The translations under genes and the position numbers were made by a program. The notes under the pieces were generated by a model. That model had not been told where the DNA came from, did not search any database, and saw only the letters and a list, made by a program, of their open reading frames with translations. A DNA stretch of 28,135 bases, taken from the IMG/VR virus record IMGVR_UViG_3300030044_000177, positions 1 through 28,135 of that record. The stretch is one strand, 5' to 3'. Source of the stretch: a virus. How positions within the stretch are numbered: the first letter of the stretch is position 1; the number at the start of each line of letters is the position of its first letter. Shown here one piece after another: positions 23,952-28,135 of the stretch.

Positions 23952-24796
23952 CAATTATACCTCGTATCCTTGGAAATCTTCTGCTTCTGTTCGTAGTATT
24001 CTTGATCCGTCATCTTATTAAGCCGGGCCATCTCGCGCTCATCGGCAGTCAACCGAATAACTCGCGGACTTGACCCATTCGACGACGGCGATGATCGGCT
24101 TACCGGAGCCGCAGCCGGCGAAGATCTCCTCGAAACAGCTTTTGCCGCCAGTTCCGTGCCGTCTTCGTTATCTTCAGCCTGTTCGACCTTGCCGTAGCCT
24201 AGTCTGCGCTCCACCGCCTTGAAATAATCCTCGGATTCTGCCGTCAATCCGTCGTCAAGCGCGTCCTCGTGCGCGCGAATCATCTTTCGAAACATTTTTG
24301 GATCGGTTGCACACTCAGGATGCGCCCGAACCCATGCAGCGGATCGCGGTTGAAGCCTCGCGCACAAGTCTTCGACCGGATCAATGGCGGGAGGCGGGGT
24401 TTTTGGCCGTTCGGCCATTGCCTGTTTGCCGTTTTCAAGCTGCAAAAGCTTGGCGGCGTTCGTAGACATTTCCAACTGAATGTCTGCGGCCTTGTTATAG
24501 TCTCCCGCCGCCATTGCGGCGGCGTAAGCCGACTTCAATTGCAGAGAATTGCCCTTGACCGTCTCGATAGCGTTCGTGACGAGTTGCAAATTCGTATCGG
24601 CGACTTCGTTTTTGGCGGTATGAGCCTGTGCGGCGGCCTCGCGAGCCGTTCTTTCGGCTGTTGCGCGAGCTACCTTCTCCGCTTCAAGCTGCTTTTTGAG
24701 TTCGTCGATACCTTCTTCGGTCGATACCGCGCGTTTGGGCGCTTCTTCGACGATGATTTCAGGCTCTTTTGCGTCAACTTCTTTGATTTCGGCCAT
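23951..24796 (-). CDS. Capsid scaffolding protein
   Basis: A 281-aa product from ATG 24796 (MAEIKEVDAKEPE). A GTG at 24808 overlapping the previous TGA would add four residues and is also possible. Residues about 30-75 form a strong coiled coil (ELKKQLEAEKVARATAERTA). A helical middle follows (AAAMAAGDYNKAADIQLEMS), then RSAAWVRAHPECATDPKMF, a Ser/Pro-rich linker, and a basic C-terminus (VIRLTADEREMARLNKMTD). This acidic-helical body with a small basic C-terminal segment is the usual scaffold layout, in which the C-terminus binds the capsid protein. It lies upstream of the major capsid gene in the same operon. No protease motif is seen, so head maturation must use another protein. Confidence 0.65.
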   Translation of the reverse strand: MAEIKEVDAKEPEIIVEEAPKRAVSTEEGIDELKKQLEAEKVARATAERTAREAAAQAHTAKNEVADTNLQLVTNAIETVKGNSLQLKSAYAAAMAAGDYNKAADIQLEMSTNAAKLLQLENGKQAMAERPKTPPPAIDPVEDLCARLQPRSAAWVRAHPECATDPKMFRKMIRAHEDALDDGLTAESEDYFKAVERRLGYGKVEQAEDNEDGTELAAKAVSRRSSPAAAPVSRSSPSSNGSSPRVIRLTADEREMARLNKMTDQEYYEQKQKISKDTRYN

Positions 24797-24804
24797 GATC
24801 TTGC

Positions 24805-25209
24805 TCACCAAACCATATCGGGATGCTGAATGCGAGCGCGAACAACGGTATCATCAAGCAATCGGCACAAAACCTTGTTAACCGACAAACTCCAACCGTC
24901 AGAAGCGCGATAAACTACCCAATCGCCGAGATTAAACTTGATCCCCTTGAACCAAACGCCACTTGCGTCGTGAAATGCGCTTTCGCCCATTTTGACGATG
25001 ACGCCGACTTTCGACTGGAAGCGATCTTCTTCCAAGTGCTGATCTGGCAGGAAAATCCCGCCTGTGGTTTTCTTAGGACCGTTTGCGCCGCGCTGATAGA
25101 CGGCGACGAGAATTTGATTGTTGAAAATGTCAACATCGTCCAAATTGCCGAGAGATTTGATAAGCGCCTCTCTTGGATCGATTTCATGCTGCATAACCAT
25201 CGCGGGCAT
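24805..25209 (-). CDS. GroES-like (Cpn10) phage co-chaperonin
   Basis: A 134-aa product from ATG 25209, with GAGAGG seven bases upstream. Residues about 27-120 show the Cpn10 pattern: VDIFNNQILVAVYQRG, the lid/mobile-loop-like TTGGIFLPDQ (48-57), SKVGVIVKMGESAF, KFNLGDWVVYRASDGWS and a closing strand with VLCRLLDDTVV. It resembles a phage family recognised as GroES-like. T4 gp31 and RB49 CocO are known phage co-chaperonins that fold the capsid protein with host GroEL. The gene sits just upstream of scaffold and capsid genes, which suits that role. The C-terminal extension (RARIQHPDMVW) is longer than in GroES. The fold call is moderately strong; interaction with GroEL is inferred. Confidence 0.65.
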   Translation of the reverse strand: MPAMVMQHEIDPREALIKSLGNLDDVDIFNNQILVAVYQRGANGPKKTTGGIFLPDQHLEEDRFQSKVGVIVKMGESAFHDASGVWFKGIKFNLGDWVVYRASDGWSLSVNKVLCRLLDDTVVRARIQHPDMVW

Positions 25210-25220
25210 AATCTAGCCTC

Positions 25221-25424
25221 TCAGTTTTCGTTAACCTTCTTCACAGCATCGTCGCAAAGCTCAAGCGCAAGCCTAAGCCCTTCAATCTTCCCAACCAAAA
25301 AACTGTAAGTTGAATGATCGGGAACAGCCCCGCGATTAGCGAGGGCGCTTTTCAAGTCATCAATGCTTTGCTCAATCATTGATGCGTGTTCTTTGATGAC
25401 GGCGGCGGAATAGGATAGGGACAT
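25221..25424 (-). CDS. Small helical phage protein, unknown function
   Basis: A 67-aa product starting at ATG 25424, where TAATG couples it to the previous gene; an ATG at 25436 would add four residues. The sequence is two or three helices (IKEHASMIEQSIDDLKSALA; YSFLVGKIEGLRLALELCDD) with a single short loop. No domain is recognised. It lies 11 nt before the GroES-like gene. Confidence 0.5.
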   Translation of the reverse strand: MSLSYSAAVIKEHASMIEQSIDDLKSALANRGAVPDHSTYSFLVGKIEGLRLALELCDDAVKKVNEN

Positions 25425-25660
25425 TAGTTGCGACATCCTATCGATGATCTTTTAGACGCCAATTTCAAGCTGGTCGGTCCCTTTGGGCCAAATTCCCGCC
25501 GCGTTCCACGCGAACCTTCGCGCAGATAACTTTCGAAAAACACAGCTAAACACCATAAATCACTAGAAGCGTTTTCGTGATTTACAGCCCCAGATTTGAA
25601 GGCTTCGGCAGCCAATGAAAGTGCATCTTTCCTGACCTGATAATCTCCATCGCGCTTCAT
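25424..25660 (-). CDS. Small phage protein, unknown function
   Basis: A 78-aa product from ATG 25660, two bases after the previous stop. The N-terminal half is helical and acidic-basic mixed (RKDALSLAAEAFKSGAV; DLWCLAVFFESYLREG). The C-terminal half is basic and probably flexible (RGTRREFGPKGPTSLKLASK). No known motif is seen. It is part of the same tightly packed operon. Confidence 0.45.
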   Translation of the reverse strand: MKRDGDYQVRKDALSLAAEAFKSGAVNHENASSDLWCLAVFFESYLREGSRGTRREFGPKGPTSLKLASKRSSIGCRN

Positions 25661-25662
25661 GG

Positions 25663-26577
25663 TTACCGCCCCGCTCCCGGAGGCATTTGCGGCGGCATAG
25701 GAGGAGGCCCGCCAGCGCCCGCAGGACCGCCGCCCATGCCGGGAGGTTGCATAGCGCCCATAGCGCCCGGCGGGATAGGAGGACGGCCCGGAGGCGGCAT
25801 GGGCGGGCCCATTGGCGGACCCATAGGCGGCTTGTCCTCTTTCGGTCCGCCGATAATGATATTGATGTTCGTCTTGCCCTTGCCGGCACGCCCTCCTTCC
25901 GCGCGAGCTTTGCGATCCTGTTCGTCGATACGATATTCCGCTTTCGATTCGCCGTTATGTCGCTGAGCCTTGCCGCCATCGGCGCGAGCTTTGCGATCCG
26001 ATGGTGGCAAGGATTCGCTAGGCGTTTGTTCTGGTCTAGGGCTAATCTGCCATAATTTATTTCTGTCGCCCTCTCTCATCGCGAAACGATGAGCCTCTTC
26101 ATATGAAGGGAAGCTCCGAGTAGTATCCCCTGGTCGCGTAGCGTGGAAATTGGCCGCCCCGCCATCCGCGCGCGCCTTTCGGTCGCCAGTGATGCGAACT
26201 CCCGTAACCTCATTGGCGATACCTCCCTTCTTCAACCCGCCAGCCCCGGCCATCAAGCCCGCGTGCGTAGGCTGGAACCCCGATCCATACAGTCCGCCAG
26301 TCGGGACATTCGGAGCAAGCTGTTGCGCCGCCGTAGGTCCGCCCGTGCCGCGAGACTTCCGCCCCGCATGATGATGCGCCTTGTGGCCTTCGACCTTTCC
26401 GCCCTTGGCGAACGCGCGAGGCTTAGGCTGGCATGGCCCGGTTTTTTCCTCCGTATGAAGTTCGCCAGGAACCTCATAACCGGAGGCGTCAACCTTGCCG
26501 CCTTTGGTTGAGTTGAGGACGTGTTCGACGCGCTCTTTGCGATGCGAACTGTTGTACTTATCGGCGTGTTCAGACAT
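25663..26577 (-). CDS. RADGG-repeat, Pro/Gly-rich virion-module protein
   Basis: A 304-aa product whose ATG lies five bases after the Tad2-like gene's stop. The first two thirds carry repeated basic motifs: STKGGKVDASG, FAKGGKVEGH, AHHHAGRKSRGTGG, and three copies of DRKARADGG or DRKARAEGG spaced about 40-90 residues apart. A KTNINIIIGG strand follows, then a C-terminal region of Met/Gly/Pro repeats (GPPMGPPMPPPGRPPIPPG). The C-terminal layout is common in proteobacterial phage late genes, but the function is unknown. The protein is probably mostly disordered apart from the short beta segment. It shares the AHHHAGRK motif with the 139-aa protein downstream. A minor head or assembly protein is likely by position. 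No catalytic motif is visible. Confidence 0.55.
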   Translation of the reverse strand: MSEHADKYNSSHRKERVEHVLNSTKGGKVDASGYEVPGELHTEEKTGPCQPKPRAFAKGGKVEGHKAHHHAGRKSRGTGGPTAAQQLAPNVPTGGLYGSGFQPTHAGLMAGAGGLKKGGIANEVTGVRITGDRKARADGGAANFHATRPGDTTRSFPSYEEAHRFAMREGDRNKLWQISPRPEQTPSESLPPSDRKARADGGKAQRHNGESKAEYRIDEQDRKARAEGGRAGKGKTNINIIIGGPKEDKPPMGPPMGPPMPPPGRPPIPPGAMGAMQPPGMGGGPAGAGGPPPMPPQMPPGAGR

Positions 26578-26582
26578 GGCTT

Positions 26583-26852
26583 TTATCCCTTAGAAACAGA
26601 ACCCCAATCGTCCGACAACACGTCGGTTTGAGACGCCAGCCACGGGACGAACTTTTTGTCAGCCGTGTACATAATGATAAATGGCAAAGTGCTTTCTGGA
26701 ACAATCGCCGCAACATTATGGTCTGCCGACCATCCGGCGCGGACATAAGCTAGCCACATTTCCTTTCCGTTCCAACCAGAACGGGAAACCCGTTCGCCGC
26801 GCTTTAAAGCGGCAAGCGCCCATCCAAAATCTTGCGTATCTCCGTTGTGCAT
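26583..26852 (-). CDS. tad2: Tad2-like (DUF2829) anti-Thoeris protein
   Basis: An 89-aa product, the normal length for this family, from ATG 26852, two bases after the upstream TAG. The N-terminal DFGWALAALKRGERVSRSGW and NGKEMWLAYV, then LPFIIMYTADKKFVPWLASQ with TDVLSDDW at the C-terminus, match the DUF2829/Tad2 family almost end to end. Tad2 is a small phage protein that binds the signal molecule gcADPR made by Thoeris TIR proteins and so blocks this bacterial defence; some members also bind cyclic dinucleotides. No residue of the visible core motifs appears lost. It lies between two RADGG-type virion-module genes rather than in an early gene set. Family recognition is strong; its ligand here is inferred. 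Confidence 0.85.
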   Translation of the reverse strand: MHNGDTQDFGWALAALKRGERVSRSGWNGKEMWLAYVRAGWSADHNVAAIVPESTLPFIIMYTADKKFVPWLASQTDVLSDDWGSVSKG

Positions 26853-26854
26853 GG

Positions 26855-28135
26855 CTAAGCCGCTTTCTTTCGTTTGAGAACCTGACGCGCTAATCTCACG
26901 GCGTTTTCAACATCGCCGCCATCCGCTTTATGACGACGCGAAACCTTCATCTCGGCATGAAGAAAGCCGCCTCGCTCCCACCCGCCGCCGTCGCCACCCG
27001 AACTGCCCGACGATCCACCGTCGCCGCCTGTAGACCCACTATCGCCGCCGCTATCCCCGCCGCTGTCACCGCCAGCCGCCGCAGTCCCGCCTTCTCCCGC
27101 ACCGGACGCAGCGCCACTAGAACCTCCGTCTCCCGCACCAGATGCTGCGCCACCGCCATCGCCCGCGCTTGCCGAACCCGCCCCCGTTGCGCCATCGCCG
27201 CCATTCGATCCGTCTCCCGCCGCCGCGCCGGTTGCTCCGCTTTCGCCGTCCGATGCCGCCGCAACGCCAGGACTTACACCAGTATCGCCAGCGCTAGCGC
27301 CAGCAACGCCGTCCGATGTTGTAGCCGCCGCATCGGAACCCGCCGTTGTACCGACCGCATTACCAACGCCTACGCCCTCGTCTCCAGACGTTGCCGCGTC
27401 CGAGCCAATGCCATTAACGCCAAGGCCGGGAGACGTAACGCCGTTGTCGGCGTTCGCTGTAACGCCCATATTCGCTACCGCAGCATCCATAGCTTGCGAT
27501 TGAGCCATAGCTTGAGCAAGTGCGGCTGATAGTGATGGAGCAAGCATTCCAGTCGTGACGTGGCCAGCAGCGCCCGTATCTGAACCTATGCCGCCTTGAC
27601 CGTCAGCAGCAACGCCGGGAGCGGCGGGAGCCGCAGGCGCGGCAGGCGCGGCAGGCGCGGCAGGCGCGGCGGGAGCCGCAGGAACGCCTACAGGGCCGAG
27701 CGGACTTTCCGTTACCGAAGGCGTAGGAGCCAATGAAACTGTCGGAGCGGTAATACTCGATGCATCCGCCGTCGCCATTGCCTGATCGTTGGAATATGTC
27801 GGGTCTTGATTTGTAAGTTTACCCGTAGGAGGTGACACGGTAGGAGCCGTCGCGTTCGGATTGGAAAGCGCATTCATATGCGCCGCAGCCGTAGCCGCAT
27901 CAGCCGCAGCCGCAGCATCGGTATAATGCGAAGTAGGAGAAGCCGCATTTGCTCCTGTTATTCCATCAGTCGTTGTCGCCGGAACGCCCGTAACGCTTCC
28001 CGATACAACGCCGGGAGGCGCAACGCTGGTAGTAGGCGCGGTATCCGCAGGCGCAGGACTTGATGGAGCGGTGTTCGCCGTTACAGAGGAAGCGGGAGCG
28101 GCGGGAGAGGAAGTCGCAGGCGCAGATGGCGCGGT
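26855..28135 (-). CDS. Ala/Gly/Pro-rich repetitive protein, 5' part cut off
   Basis: The frame is open from its TAG stop at 26855 to the right edge, so the true start lies outside; an internal ATG at 27877 is not needed as a start. The visible 426 residues are low complexity. An Ala/Thr/Pro/Ser-rich part is followed by an AAPAAPAAP tract and then long GDSGG, GDGGS and GAGDGG repeats. The C-terminal 35 residues differ: SRRHKADGGDVENAVRLARQ then VLKRKK, a basic helix with the KADGG motif shared by other genes here. It may be a disordered linker or fibre-like virion protein, with the C-terminus acting as the specific part. The portal is often encoded near here, but no portal motif is seen. Confidence 0.6.
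   Translation of the reverse strand, partial: TAPSAPATSSPAAPASSVTANTAPSSPAPADTAPTTSVAPPGVVSGSVTGVPATTTDGITGANAASPTSHYTDAAAAADAATAAAHMNALSNPNATAPTVSPPTGKLTNQDPTYSNDQAMATADASSITAPTVSLAPTPSVTESPLGPVGVPAAPAAPAAPAAPAAPAAPAAPGVAADGQGGIGSDTGAAGHVTTGMLAPSLSAALAQAMAQSQAMDAAVANMGVTANADNGVTSPGLGVNGIGSDAATSGDEGVGVGNAVGTTAGSDAAATTSDGVAGASAGDTGVSPGVAAASDGESGATGAAAGDGSNGGDGATGAGSASAGDGGGAASGAGDGGSSGAASGAGEGGTAAAGGDSGGDSGGDSGSTGGDGGSSGSSGGDGGGWERGGFLHAEMKVSRRHKADGGDVENAVRLARQVLKRKKAA
27609..27690 (-). repeat. 9-bp tandem repeat encoding Ala-Ala-Pro
   Basis: Plus-strand units of GCAGGCGCG recur at period nine, perfect for about four copies (27633-27670) and imperfect on both sides. On the coding strand they give consecutive Ala-Ala-Pro triplets. 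Such a tract can change length by slippage without a frameshift, since nine is a multiple of three. Confidence 0.8.

Noticed and set aside
27609-27690. Possible CRISPR-like or intergenic repeat array
   Set aside because: The 9-bp period has no spacers and lies in frame within a protein-coding repeat.
1-28135. tRNA, rRNA, integrase, IS element or attachment site
   Set aside because: No cloverleaf-like sequence, transposase or recombinase motif, or flanking direct repeats were seen by eye; a dedicated search was not possible.

Overview
The window looks like the late (virion) module of a tailed bacteriophage or prophage, read entirely from the minus strand. The order fits a virus with a short, podovirus-like tail: scaffold, major capsid protein, head-decoration proteins, head-tail adaptors, a beta-propeller-like nozzle protein, two very large internal or ejection-type proteins, then receptor-binding or exported proteins. 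Portal, terminase, replication and lysis genes are not seen and would lie outside the window. Genes are packed with 1-4 nt stop/start overlaps (TGATG, TAATG, ATGA, GTGA), strong Shine-Dalgarno (SD) sequences and some TTG/GTG starts. The host is not identified. The moderately GC-rich sequence and the protein families suggest a proteobacterium, but this is inference. No tRNA, rRNA, IS element, integrase or CRISPR array is visible.

Layout in transcription order (right to left). 28135-24796: an Ala/Gly/Pro-rich protein cut by the right edge, a Tad2-like (DUF2829) anti-Thoeris protein, a Pro/Gly-rich protein with repeated RADGG motifs, two small helical proteins and a GroES-like co-chaperonin. 24796-22967: a coiled-coil scaffold, a 72-aa protein, an 83-aa protein resembling Acb2/Tad1-type cyclic-nucleotide sponges, and a conserved 170-aa phage protein. 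22966-20925: a 154-nt gap with a candidate promoter, then a decoration-type protein and the major capsid protein. 20924-18885: a short gap with a candidate promoter and an RBS hairpin, an endonuclease VII-type nuclease, and a second decoration-type protein. 18871-13526: a basic RASGG protein, a head protein, a gp4-like adaptor, a zinc-ribbon protein, an exported beta-helix protein and a second adaptor. 13522-2884: the nozzle-like protein, small virion proteins, a GNAT acetyltransferase, a 1373-aa protein with S74-like and lysozyme-like regions, and a 794-aa internal protein. 2882-1: a glycine-rich adhesin-like protein, a Tat-signal FAD oxidoreductase and the start of another exported beta-helix protein.

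The most interesting aspects are: (i) two candidate immune-signal sponges, Tad2-like and Acb2-like, inside a morphogenesis operon; (ii) glycine/threonine-rich beta modules that recur inside several unrelated structural proteins, apparently as insertions; (iii) a short basic A-x-G-G motif shared by six proteins; (iv) four signal-peptide-bearing products, including a complete FAD oxidoreductase; and (v) a nuclease gene with its own candidate promoter and a hairpin over its RBS. Functional names rest on motif and family recall. No database search was run.
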